In this document: positions 12,148 through 23,681 of the stretch, piece after piece
Layout of the letters: every line of letters begins with the position of its first letter
Numbering within the stretch: the stretch's first letter is position 1
Assembly: GCA_963921825.1 (NCBI GenBank)
Contig: OY997593.1
Coordinates: 53,242,039-53,306,038, forward strand
DNA: 64,000 nt
Source: Erodium maritimum
Taxonomy: Eukaryota; Streptophyta; Magnoliopsida; Geraniales; Geraniaceae
Reading direction: 5' to 3'
Notes under the pieces: model-generated
Told to the model about the DNA's origin: nothing
Database searches by the model: none
Seen by the model: the letters and a program-made list of their open reading frames with translations, nothing else
Program-made: the position numbers and the translations under genes

Positions 12148-12731
12148 CTCTATCGCTCTAAATATCGCTTCCGCTTCCACCGTTGCGCCGCCGACGTCGC
12201 CACCGTTCACCTTCGTTGAACGCTGCTCTTCACGAGCTCACAACCGCCGTCACAGCTGACCGCCGCCCCGAGCCACAGCCTCGGACCGCCGCTGTCCCGA
12301 CTGTGTTCCCCTCCGGCAACGACTCCGTCGAGATCGTCAAGCAAGACCACACCTTGCTTCGTCTCCGCCTCGCTGCTGCCCTCGCTGCAGCCTCCACTCT
12401 GCTGCTCCCCGTGTCACGACTCACGTCGCCGGAGCAACACAGACAACACCGCCGGCAGCAACTCGCGAAACCACAGCCGCCGGCGAGCAATTCTCCGTCG
12501 ATCACTCTCGACGACGCCGCTGCCATTCCTCGCTCTTCTTCTCCCTGTGTTGCAACCCACGCAGCCGGAGACACAAGACGCCGCCGAAAGAACTCGCGAA
12601 ACACGCAGCAAAAACGCTGCAAATTTTTCGACCGAAGGAAGAAGACGCGTGGGGAACACGCTCCCACGCGCCCGTCAACCTCGCTGACCGCGTGACCCAC
12701 ACGCGCGCGTGACCCACACGCGCGTTGACCG
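12148..12731 (+). other. GC-rich leader in place of the gag capsid region
   Basis: Plant Copia gag should start here with a capsid domain, but none is visible. Instead there is GC-rich sequence with a 170-codon frame (12183-12695) rich in Arg, Pro and Ala and without a known motif; the minus strand is also open. Just after it come a run of 14 A (about 12749-12762), then TTTTATTTCAG and TTCTCTTCAG, which look like 3' splice sites. It may be captured foreign sequence or a gag deletion; neither is proven. Confidence 0.5.
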
Positions 12732-15700
12732 TTGACCGTCGACTTTCAAAAAAAAAAAAAAACTACTCATTTTATTTCAGTGTTTTCTCTTCAGGTATTT
12801 CTAATGAGGAAATTTGATATCCAGCCCTACTGTACATTCTGCAACAGATCTGGACATGTCTTAACAGAATGCAGAACTCATGCTCGTCACCTACTTGCTT
12901 CAGACAACCCTCGATGGGGTAACTCCAGGCCCTCTCATCACTTTAAGGGGGGGCGTGGCTCCCGTGGGGATCATCGGCCTTCCAACAGGCCCAATAGCAC
13001 TGTTGCTGCTCTCTTGGGTGACATACGAGCGCTTCTATCAGCTCACACTGCCTCGTCAGGTAGCTCGTCCACTGTTGCTGCTACACCTGTTGTGTCATCC
13101 AACTTTCCTGACATGACGGCTCTCTTGCGGGACATCCGAGCATTCCTCTCAGCTCACACTGCCTCGTCAGGTAGCTCATCCACAACTACACCAGGTAGCA
13201 CATCCACGTGGTATCTCGATTCTGCTTGTTTCAATCATATGAGCCCGCAGTCAGATTTGCTCACATGTGTAACTCCGGTCACCAAGTCTCCGTCTATTCG
13301 TACGGCTGATAATTCCATTTTGCTTGCCACACACTGTGGTATCGCAACCACAGACCAGCTATCACTGCCGAACACCTTGCTTGTCCCAGATTTGTCACTG
13401 AACCTTGTATCGGTTGGTCAATTGTGTGATTTGGGTCTTGACGTTAACTTTTCTGGTCATACTTCTTCTGTTCTTGTGCAGGATCCACTGACGGGACAAA
13501 TCCATGGGACAGGACGTAAAGTTGGTCGCCTGTTCGAACTCACCTCACTGGTAGTTCCCTCACCATCATCATCCTCGCCCACTTGTGGCGCTGTCGTCTC
13601 CGCCGATCTCTGGCACTCTCGCCTAGGTCATCCCTCTTCCTCTCGTTTGCGTAGTCTTATTTCTAGTGGGTTGTTGGGGTCAGTTTCGCATAACTTTGGT
13701 GATTGTGTGTCTTGTCAGCTTGCTAAACATCATAAACTGCCGTTTTCCCTTAATAATACTATTTCCTCTGCACCTTTTGATCTTGTTCATACTGACTTGT
13801 GGGGAGCAGCACCTGTTCCGACCATGGGGGGGTCTCGGTGGTTTGTCATATTTGTTGATGATCATACTCGTTTTACTTGGATTTATCTCATGCATAATAA
13901 ATCTGACTTCAACAAAATTTATTCTGAGTTTTCTGCCATGGTTTGCACACAATTTTCTTAAGTTATCAAAACACTTCGTATGGATAACGGCATGGAACTT
14001 AAAGAGTCATCCTTCCTTGCACAACTTGCTTCCACCGGTACTGTCGTTCAGTGCTCATGTCCTGGTACATCGCAACAAAATGGTCGAGCAGAACGAAAAC
14101 ATCGTCATATTCTTAATACGGTCCGTGCTCTCACCATTGCAGCTGCCTGTCCTGAACGTTTTTGGGGGGAGGCTGCCCTCACAGCCGTCTACACCATCAA
14201 CAGGGTTCCATCCCCAGTCATAGGTAACAAAACTCCTTACGAGTGTTTGTATGGTCGTCCTCCAGTTTATGATCTTCTTCGTGTCTTTGGGTGTGTCTGT
14301 TTTGTTCATCTACAACCTCATGAACGTACTAAACTTGAACCTCGTTCTCGTCTTTGTTGCTTTATTGGGTATGGGATCGAACACAAAGGGTACAGATGTT
14401 GGGACCCGGTTTTCAAACGTCTCCGCATTTCTCGCCATGTCACATTCTGGGAACATAAGATGTTTTCTTCCATGTCTTCTTTTCACATTCCCGAGTCCAC
14501 TCCTTTCTTTTCTAATCCTGATATTGATCTGTTTTCTGATGATGATGAGGGTTCTCCCATTGAGCTAACTCCTGCAGGTGCTCCGACATCTCTGCCTCCT
14601 ACCGTGGACCATGTTCCGCTAGAGGATCCTGTGCTAGAGGATCCTGTGCTACCGACTCGACCACAACGTCATCGGCAACTCCCATCTCACCTCCAGGACT
14701 TTGAGGTAACCCTACCTTCTCGTGTCGCTTCCATAGTGTCCTCTATATATGAGCCTGACACCTATAGGGAGGCTTGCATTAACCCCCTGTGGCAGCAAGC
14801 AATGACTGAGGAACTCCATGCCATGGTGAAGACTCATACATGGGATCTGGTCCCTTTACCTCAGGACAAACATGTGGTCGGTTCTAGATGGGTATACAAG
14901 GTGAAGACCAAGGCAGATGGTTCTATCGAGCGTTACAAGGCACGTATTGTGGCTCGTGGATTTACCCAGGAACATGGGGTTGATTATGAGGAAACATTTG
15001 CTCCTGTTGCGAGACTCACTTCTGTTCGCACCATTCTTGCTGTTGCTGCTGGTCGACAGTGGGACGTTTTTCAAATGGACGTGAAGAATGCTTTTCTCAA
15101 TGGCGATCTTGCAGAGGAGGTTTATATGAAGCCCCCGCCCGGCTATGAGCATCCCCCACACATGGTTTGCCGTTTGCGCAAATCCATTTATGGACTCAAG
15201 CAGGCTCCACGGGCGTGGTACTCCAAGTTCAGTAGTGCGATGGCAGTCTTTGGTTTCGTCTCCAGTCCGCACGACAGCTCCCTGTTTGTTCGTCGGACCT
15301 CTCGGGGCCATACTCTCTTACTTCAGTATGTGGATGATATGATCATTACTGGTGATGATGCTATCGGCATTGTGGATCTTAAGCGTCATCTAAGCGACCA
15401 GTTCGAGATGAAGGATTTGGGTCATCTCTCTTACTTTCTTGGTTTGGAGATTTCCTCTCTGTCCTCTGGTTATCTTTTGTCCCAAGCCAAGTATGCAGCC
15501 GAGCTCATCTCCAAGGGGGGACTAACCGATAGCAAGATCGCTTCCACTCCCATCGAAGCGAATGTCAAGTATCTTCCATCAGATGGTCAAGCTCTCGAGG
15601 ATCCCACTTTATATCGCCGGTTAGTTGGAGGGCTGGTATACCTCACTGTTACTAGGCCTGACATTGCATATGCTGTCCACATCGTCAGTCAGTTCATGTG

Positions 15701-16280
15701 CGCACCTCGCACTACTCACTATGAGGCCGTTCTTCGGATCTTGCGCTATGTTCGAGGCACCTTAACACAAGGACTACATTTCTCTTATGGCTCACCTTTA
15801 GTCCTACAGGCCTATTCAGATGCAGATTGGGCAGGCGATCCCACAGACCGACGATCTACCACAGGTTACTGTTTCTTTCTTGGTAACTCTCTGATTTCCT
15901 GGAGAAGTAAGAAACAAACAACCATTGCCCGCTCCATCACGGAAGCTGAGTATCGAGCCCTTGCTGATACTACTTCCGAACTCATATGGCTTCGTTGGTT
16001 ACTACATGACATGGGTGTTGTTCACAAGTCAGCCACTACCATTCATTGTGACAGTCAGAGTGCTATTCAGATTGCTCATAATGATGTCTTCCATGAACGC
16101 ACCAAGCATATTGAGATCGATTGTCACTTTGTCAGACAACATCTCAGTCAGGGCACCCTCGCTCTCCGATCTGTCTCCTCTAGCGATCAGATTGCAGATA
16201 TCTTCACCAAGGCTTTAATCCCAGGAAAGTTCAAACCTTTAGTTGACAAACTCAACTTGGGTTCATTACCACCATCTTGA
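12732..16280 (+). pseudogene. Copia gag-pol polyprotein with one in-frame stop
   Basis: The frame begins with the zinc knuckle CTFCNRSGHVLTEC, then protease (WYLDSACFNHMSPQSD), GAG-pre-integrase (LWHSRLGHPSSSR, CVSCQLAKHHK), integrase (FVDDHTRFTW, RMDNGMELKE, QQNGRAERKHR), reverse transcriptase (FQMDVKNAFLNGDL, YGLKQAPRAWY, QYVDDMIITG) and RNase H (AYSDADWAGDPTDRRST, TEAEYRALADT, IHCDSQSAIQI), ending IADIFTKALIPGK. A TAA at 13959-13961 splits integrase between its first and second catalytic Asp; the frame is the same on both sides, so one base change explains it. All RT and RNase H catalytic motifs look intact over the 766 codons after the stop. Confidence 0.95.
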
Positions 16281-16284
16281 GTTT

Positions 16285-16292
16285 GAGGGGGG
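16285..16292 (+). other. Polypurine tract of the young Copia element
   Basis: GAGGGGGG lies directly before the 3' LTR; it primes plus-strand DNA synthesis. Confidence 0.85.
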
Positions 16293-16432
16293 TGTTAGAA
16301 TATGTTGTATAGGCCCAGCCCATATGGCTCGTTAGGGTTAGCATCGGGTTTAGGAAACCCTACCACTATATATACACATGTACCTTGTATGTATCATTCA
16401 TCAATTTCAATACAATTCTACAATTATTATCA
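16293..16432 (+). repeat. 3' LTR of the young Copia element
   Basis: 140 bp, same ends as the 5' LTR, followed by the target duplication GCCAC. Confidence 0.96.
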
Positions 16433-17113
16433 GCCACTTCATAATCTAATTCCTAACGTAGCATCTCCACGCACCTGCTCTAAGCAGATGGCTCTCAAGT
16501 ATTCCAACACTAGACCTCTTATTAGGTAGAGTTAAGCAACCCTAGTGGCTTAGTTTTTGTGATTTTTATCAGCTGAGGATGAGTTATCCTTATCTTCTTC
16601 TCAAAGGTGGGAATCTCAATGACCTAACTTCTGAGGAGCAGAATAAGGTTAATACTCTCTCCTAGCTGCAAAAGGAGGTCATGGGTGGCTTATTACCTTG
16701 GTGGATTGTCATGCATATCTAGATGGCATTGTTCTCTGATTTGTTGTTGCTTTATGCGTTGCAATATTACTAAGTAATTCCTATTTGCTGACTGGCCTTG
16801 ATGCTCTCGGGACCTTTCTGCTCAAGGGTTGAGTCATTGAGTTCTCTAAGCATCTATTTTGGGTCACTTTGTTCTATTGTATGAAAAGTGTAATTGTAAT
16901 CTTGTGCTGTTGCCCTTGAATATCATCATCTTTAGGTTTGCAAATGATGTTTTAATGAAAGAAATCCTAATGTAGTGTGCAGTTAGACAAGGTCACTTTT
17001 AGTTTTAATTAATTATGTTATATTTTTACTTGAAACATCAGGCATTTGACGAGTACTATGGTAGAGTTCCTCAACTGCTGTATCTTATTTTCTTGTTTTT
17101 TTTATTGTTTCAG

Positions 17114-20100
17114 ATTTGCCTAAAGGGGTGGCCTTTGTGCTCTTGTGTTTGGGCATTTTTGAATCCTTGAGACAAAATTTATAAATAGATTTATACTAAC
17201 CCTAATGCAAAGGCATATAGGTACCGTTGGTTCCTTGCCTGAGTCCTTCACTTTTGACCACGGATCTTCATCAAGTACCACCATGATAGATCCCCAGATT
17301 TTCTGGAATAATATGGGGAATCAGGTAGGAACTGGGTTGCCAGATTATGTGCTTCCTGGTGACACAAATGTTACATATATGAATCCTGCTGAGCATGAAC
17401 GACATAACTTGAATGGTTGGGCCATTGGAGGGTTCAATTCCAACAGCATTCTACAGGAGGCTAGTCAATGTGAGAGGAAGGTACAAAGTGGATGCCCATC
17501 TCCAGTTGATGCCTGTGATAGTGCTGGTCAGGGTCCAAGGCTGGAAGAGCGGTTTGACCCGCCTAGCGTTCTACATCTGGACAATGTTATAGAGAGCCAA
17601 GTCTTCATGCAAAGTGCAAATTCTGATATTATTCCACAGGGTCTGAACTTAAATGAAACTATTGTTGGTCATGGTGATGATGATTGTGTGGTTATGGGAT
17701 GCCGTAATTTGTACAAGCCCAGCAGACCAGAAATTGGGCGTCTTCCACCTGCTGGTGGCTCTGACCCTTTTTTCCTTAATCCTGCAAGTGGTGGATTTTT
17801 GGTGGAAGGCAATGGCAGCAGAGCAGGTTCTTCCTTGGAAGGTCGGAGGGTGTCATGCAAAAGAAAGGCTGTTGAAGCAAATGTTGGACAGTCTTCGGCA
17901 AGTGGTAGTGGTAGCTATTTCCAGCATGCAGAAAGTAGTGTGTGGCCTCCTGTTCCTCCCCACTGCAATGCGGGCAGGAGAATAAGTATCTCTGCTTCAT
18001 CTGAATAGTTGAACCCTAGGCTTGGGCTTGGTGTGAGAGGGATATCTTCTGACAGTCAACCTGACTGGGGTATACTGGGTAACTCTGAAAGCTCAGAAAG
18101 AAACTTCCTTGCCAGGATAAATCCTTCTAACCAGCAAGATCCAATATCATCTACTTCCTTTTCAACATCAAATGATGTTAGACGCCCAAGTAGGTCATCT
18201 TCCCACCAACCAAGGTTTCTTCCCATGAACCATTCTCTGCAGTTCCGGTCAATTACAGTGATAGATGATGCAAATCCTCAAAACCGATAGTCTCCGATCC
18301 CAGTTCCAGTTTTGCCACAAATGGAGCAACCATTTAGTTGGAATGGAATTTCTAGCTCAAGAACTGCCAGCTCTTCGAATTCTTCCATTCCTGGAGACAC
18401 GGCTACTGTATCTTGGGAGGAAGCTTGGCCAAGAAACATCCCGGAACACAGTCTAGAATGCCTCATGTTCATACCAGCACCTGCACTGAGAAGTTTGGTT
18501 CGCGATCCAACAAATAGTAATTTAAATGGTCGAAATACTAGTGATACGGGACGTGTAGCATCTGCATCTAGGAATGACTCAAGTTCTGTTGTGCATCCAT
18601 CACCGGTTCCCTCCTGGGTTCCTGACCACAATCCTCCCTCACGTCATCCACGAAGATTATCAGAACATGCTCGGCAATCATTCTTATCTTTTGCCGGTCA
18701 TGAACCTGGGGGTCAGAGCAGTGATCAATTTTCACTTCATTCAGGTCTCCCACCTTCCTTGCAAGATATGGCACACCCATCTGCGGCTGGTAACTCAGGG
18801 CATCATCAACCGTACCCCAGGCTGTCATCATGGACTGAGAGACAAGGGGACAGTGTTCTAGGATTCCCCCATCCACTCCGCGCTCTGGTTGCTGGTAGTG
18901 AGGGAAGACGCAGGCTTGCATCTGAGGTATGTTCTAGTATTCCCACTTGCTATCATATTTCTTCTTCTAAAACTAAGTTGATAGTATTGGTTGATGTATC
19001 AAAAAGATAGTGAAAACCCACTATTTTCCTGTTTGATTCAGATAATTTCTTCGGAGCTGATATAAATTAGCTGCCTGCTTATTAATTATTAGTAATGGCA
19101 GTGGAAGTCCCCGTTTTATTCATTTTGCTACAGTCTTTCACTTTTGTCTCCTTATGATAAACTACAACATATTCACATGTTTAAGTTGAAATAAAAAACA
19201 CAACATATCTTCTCTGTAACCTCTGGTAATTTATTTTTATATCTTCATTCTTACGGTGTTACTCTGGAGCTGAAAATTCCATTCTCTGTTTATTTCCATC
19301 AGTTTTTGAGATTCAGATGCATCTGTTTCTTTTGTTGTTGATGTGTGTCAATCAATTACATTGTTCTCAAAAATTAAAACCTTGTATTATTTTTGAAAAT
19401 ATTTGTATTGATTCATTAAAAGTAAAAGTATCTTGTAAAACGTTAGGGTATTGTTGTATCATTCTCAGAAGAGTGCTATAATCAACCTATTGTGGTCTAT
19501 TCAAATTTCTATTTTCTTTATGTTGAGAAGTTTCATTTGATTTTGTGATTAACGTAGTCTGGTTTTACGGATTAATCCAACATTCATGTTTGAGAATAAA
19601 GTTCACCATCCATATGTTTAATGGCAGAGGTGTGGGTGTAGTTCGCTTTGACGATAAATAATTTTTTTGCAAACATTGTTGGCGAATAAGATTGATACAC
19701 GGTAAGATGAGGTTGCTAATCTTTCTAGCAGTATATTATTGAATAATATCTGTTTGATTGAAGCGCTTCACTTTGTAGTTGTAGCAACACTTCTCTCTTT
19801 TTGGGGCCATAATCTGGTATAGTTGAAGAGTAAATTTAAATAGGTTCCCTCAGATCTTGACCTGTTAATAGTATATATGTCAAGGCATACACGGACAAAG
19901 TTCCATATCATTTCCCTCGTAGGTGGTGGTGTGAATTTAAGCGCTTTGTTAGTGTATGGGCCCACTCTTATATGCATAATGTATTTTGAACTTTCATATA
20001 AATGTTTTTTTTTCTGGTTGGTCTATGTTTTAAATATATGTAACTGGTTTTGGAAAACAACCACTCAATTGAAGCTCTACAATGTTTCTTTGTGTGGAGC

Positions 20101-20826
20101 AGATACGAAATGTCTTAGATCAGATGCGCAGGGGTGAGGGTTTGCGACTGGAGGTAAGGTTTGAGTGCACATTGTATATTTTAGCTGAACACAGCAGTAG
20201 AAAGAATGACATGGTGGATCTGACCATTTGCCATAATTTATCCAAAATTAGTTGTCTGACAAGTTATTTACTTATTGCCAGGATGTTATGATTCTCAACC
20301 GGTCAGTACTTCTGGGTGTCGCTGATATCCATGATCGACATAGGGACATGCGACTCGATGTTGATAACATGTCGTACGAGGTAATAAGATACAATAATAT
20401 GTATTGCAATATCTTATGCCATATGGTTAATACCATTCTTATATTACTATTTAATGGTTTTTAGGAGTTGTTAGCTTTGGAAGAGCGCATTGGAAATGTG
20501 TGCACTGGATTGAATGAAGAAACTATACAATCTCGTCTGAAACAGAGAAAATATTCCCATGGTGGTGTTGAGACAGAAGCTGCTGATGAACCATGATGTG
20601 TCTGTCAGGTAATACATACATGCTCTGATTCTTTTGAGGATGCATATCTGACTCCTAGTGGGATATTTGTTTAATAATGTGCACTGGACTGCAGGAGGAA
20701 TATAAGGACGGAGAAGATGTTGGGACATTAGAATGTCGACATGATTTCCATAAGGATTGTATTAAGCAATGGCTGATGCAGAAGAATATATGCCCCATTT
20801 GCAAGACAACAGGTTTGTCTACCTGA
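17114..20826 (+). pseudogene. RHG1A: RING-H2 E3 ubiquitin ligase (RHG1A/MBR family) with three in-frame stops
   Basis: The family attaches ubiquitin to proteins; MBR1 and MBR2 bind the Mediator subunit MED25. Coding exons by GT-AG sites: 17205-18926, 20103-20153, 20282-20380, 20465-20608, 20695-20826; all junctions keep one frame (about 715 codons). The start MQRHIGTVGSLPESFTFDHG and the long Ser-rich region are typical. The C-terminal RING keeps CVCQEEY, LECRHDFH and CIKQWLMQKNICPICKTTG. Three codons are stops: TAG 18006, TAG 18288 and TGA 20594. The last replaces the first zinc-ligand Cys. There are no frameshifts. The 5' UTR intron (11631-17113) holds a Copia element. Read strictly, only a 267-residue N-terminal piece without the RING is made. 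A recent pseudogene is likeliest; sequence error is the alternative. Confidence 0.85.
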
Positions 20827-21799
20827 GGCTGAGGGATGTTGACGGAATCCAGTTTCTTGGCTCATAAGGCCAAGTATAGCTGTTTATTCTCATTCTTCCA
20901 ATATAAGTCTAAGCATCACCCTTAAATGAAAAGGGTTTATTTGTTAGTTTTTATTTGAGCTACAATCTCAGGATGGGGATGGGGGCAGGAACTGCCCTAG
21001 TCTGGGTAGGTGGGCAAGAAAAACACTACATTTTGCAACTCTATTAATTTATTCTGTACTTGCAGACACAATTAGTTTGGTTAAGTTATGAAATGGAAGG
21101 TGTATGATCTTGAGCATATATCTATATTTAATCTGCAATTTTGGCAATAGTTACATATTTAGAGCCTCAACAGTGAGTGAGGGGACGCAGTTTCTAGGTG
21201 AGTCCTCCCTGGCTAAGGAGAGAAGGCGGTGTTGGAGTTATCGGTGGGTGGTGGAACTATTCTTGCAGACTGAAAGAAGCTTTTCTTCTCCTCAAGCTTT
21301 TCTCTGATTGAGCAGGGTCTTCAAACTCTGCTGGAGGACGATACCAGAAAGTTGTGGTCGTAGTGGTCTCCTCTCCTCTCAACAAGTCAAGACAACCAGT
21401 TAGAAGAAGAAAAGGTGCTGCCACATTTCAGAGAAGCACTCCATCAACGGAAAGAAGGGGTCTCAAGAAAAAAAGTTGGAATGGACAGTAAAGAAAGTCA
21501 CTCGTAGAAATTAACATGGCCTTTGTCTGCAACTTGTCAAAGTTGACTGAGGCTCTTTGCTCCAACAACTTTTAAGCAAGAAAAGTGAATAAGTTGCAGG
21601 CCTTATGAAACCAAGCTCAAAAGGATGGTTGTTTGGTTTATCTATTTTAAAAGTGCCAGTGGGATTCTTGAGTGAAGAAGAAAATTATTTATAAAAAAAT
21701 AATAATTAAAACAAACTGATTCTAAAGGAATAAAGACATAAGGTATAAAGAAATAAACACATTATATTGACAGCTGCGGTACGACAATTCAAAGAAAAA
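20827..21799 (+). other. 3' flank of the RING gene
   Basis: The first few hundred bases should be the 3' UTR; no clear polyadenylation signal was chosen. From 21170 to 21500 the DNA is less AT-rich and locally open on the plus strand (RYQKVVVVVVSSPLNKSRQ around 21340), without a recognised domain. No gene call is made. Confidence 0.3.
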
Positions 21800-22130
21800 T
21801 GGTGATACAATGGAAAATAATCAATCGTCATCTCCAAAACATAGCCCAATGTGTTCGATGAGGTCTTCTTTCAATGCTCTGTGAGCATGGTGATTCTTCA
21901 TCCTATTTTTGTCTGCTAGTATGACGTGGGAAGGGATGACAATTTCCTGATTGAATTTTGGTTCAGATGACCCATCTTTATCTATTTGCTCAATATAACC
22001 TTATATGTTGATGTTCTGCCTCCATAATCATCTTGTGTAAGATAATACATGCATTCATGATTAGGCCAATGGTTTTGTTAACAACATTTATATTCATGAT
22101 ACTATTTTCGACTGCATGTTCGATTTATCG
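21800..22130 (-). pseudogene. PIF/Harbinger transposase C-terminal remnant
   Basis: Read on the minus strand, about 22067-22005 gives GLIMNACIILHKMIMEAEHQ, the counterpart of the plant PIF/Harbinger segment seen on the plus strand downstream (CIIIHNMIVEDEHD). Further on, about 21915-21825 gives MKNHHAHRALKEDLIEHI followed by a stop, similar to the usual C-terminal end. Frames differ between the two, so at least one frameshift lies between them. No termini were found. Confidence 0.6.
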
Positions 22131-22470
22131 CTCGGAATAGTTCGTTACTGAGTCTACCATGGAGAATTTAGGACAACAATTTGAAGATGAAAGAGTAGAA
22201 TGGACAGTTATGCTTTTTGAGCTCAAACATACCTCTATTTATACTAATTTATACCCAATTACCTTTAAAAGTTGTCATAAATATTGATCTTTCCAACCTA
22301 AATTTTGATGTTTTCGGAAGTCAATTGTTGGTCAAGCAGATATATAGTTGTTGTTGCTGGCGCTTCCCAACAAAACTATTCATCACGCCACACAAAAACG
22401 CCAAAAAAGTCACTGTATCCGTGCCAATTTTGCTGGTGTTTAGAAATACAGCCGACTGTGGATGTTGTAA

Positions 22471-23678
22471 GAGCATGAACAGTGGATCGGCCCTTCGGCC
22501 CGGCTCGCGTTTTTGCGGGCGTTTAGGCGTCGGTTCTGTATGTTCAAACCACTTTTTCAACGGACTATGGACAAGATCAAGGAACACGACAATTACTTCG
22601 TTCAGAAGTATGACGCGACCGGACGCTTGGGCTTTTATACGGAACAGAAATGCACCGCCGCGATACGGATGCTTGCCCAACCGCAGCGCAGGGAGCCAAT
22701 GGACGAGGAGATCACCACAGGGTAAATATCGTTATGCTTGAAGTTGTAGCGTCCGTGATTTATGGATTTGGCATGCTTTTTTCGGGATGGCTGGCTCGAA
22801 CAACGACCTCAACAACAACCACTTATTCCAAGACGCTTATTACGGTCGTGAGCTTTCTGTGTAGTACCATATCAACGGGCATCAGTACGACCGACCTTAT
22901 TACTTGGTGGACGACATTTACCCATCATGGGGACGGTTCGTGAAGAGTATTCGACATCCCTACACGTCCAAAGAGAAGTTGTTTGCTAAATGCCAAGAAG
23001 ATGGTCGGAAAGATATTGAAAGGGCTTTTGGAGTACTTCATGCAAGGTGACACATCATTTCCCGTCCCGCTCGTGTTTGGAGCAAACACACTTTGGCTGA
23101 TATCATGCACACTTGCATCATTATACACAACATGATTGTAGAGGATGAACACGACCGGTACAAATATGGAGATGAGGAGTTGTTGCACGAGCAACCTCCA
23201 GAAATGTCGAATTGGGCACCACCGGAACGATGACACCGAGGAGGGCCATTGCAATACCGACAACAAGTGGATGCTCAACACAGTGTCACAAGTCATCAAA
23301 CCCACAAACAACTACAAAATGATCTTATTGAGCACTTATGGGGTCTATATGGTGCTGGTTTCAATGCCAACGATTAGTCTTTTGTACTTGATGCTCCTAT
23401 TCGGGAATAAATAAAATTATCAGTTTTTATTTACTTGATTATGATTTTTTATTGTCATTGTTTATTTTTTTTAAATTTTATATAACTTAAACTGTTTTGA
23501 TAAAGTATAAAATAAAATAACAAAATATCAATTAATTAACCACTCAGCATCCAGTCAGCATCCACTAACAATCCAAGCCTCATATTGTAAAACACAACTT
23601 ATTTTGAGTCATGAATCCCACTATTTTGTACATTCAGCATCCAAGTCTCACATCCAAGTCTTTCTATTGTACACACTC
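22471..23678 (+). mobile_element. PIF/Harbinger transposon, deletion derivative
   Basis: TAA target duplications (22468-22470 and 23679-23681) enclose a 1208-bp element. The ends are GAGCATGAACAGT and, reverse-complemented, GAGTGTGTACAAT (9 of 13 match). The TAA target and the transposase type both point to PIF/Harbinger. Full-size elements are several kb and carry a second Myb-like gene, absent here. The right 250 bp are AT-rich and non-coding. Confidence 0.8.
22510..23240 (+). pseudogene. Plant PIF/Harbinger transposase, internally deleted
   Basis: The transposase cuts and pastes the element with a DDE nuclease. First part (22513-22725): FKPLFQRTMDKIKEHDNYFV, then RLGFYTEQKCTAAIRMLA, typical of the N-terminal half of the plant-transposon-protein family. 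After a frame change (from about 22795): NNDLNNNHLFQDAYYGRE, YYLVDDIYPSWGRFVKSI, KDIERAFGVLHARWHIISR and DIMHTCIIIHNMIVEDEHD. The middle, with the first DDE aspartate segment, is missing or scrambled, and the frame breaks again near 23230. Non-functional. Confidence 0.82.
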
Positions 23679-23681
23679 TAA

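Larger units (their letters stand above)
11996..16432 (+). mobile_element. Young Ty1/Copia retrotransposon in the leader intron
   Basis: Identical 5-bp target duplications GCCAC (11991-11995 and 16433-16437) flank two 140-bp LTRs that differ at 2 positions by eye, so the insertion is recent. PBS (12136-12147), PPT (16285-16292) and the Copia domain order are all present. It lies in sense orientation inside the first intron of the RING-H2 gene. Most of the capsid part of gag is missing and one stop interrupts integrase, so this copy cannot act alone. Confidence 0.96.

Noticed and set aside
12183-12700. Host gene on either strand (170 and 156 codons)
   Set aside because: GC-rich DNA opens several frames at once; it lies inside the Copia element and no domain is present.
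14055-14309. Minus-strand gene within the Copia element
   Set aside because: It is a shadow of the integrase/RT frame on the plus strand.
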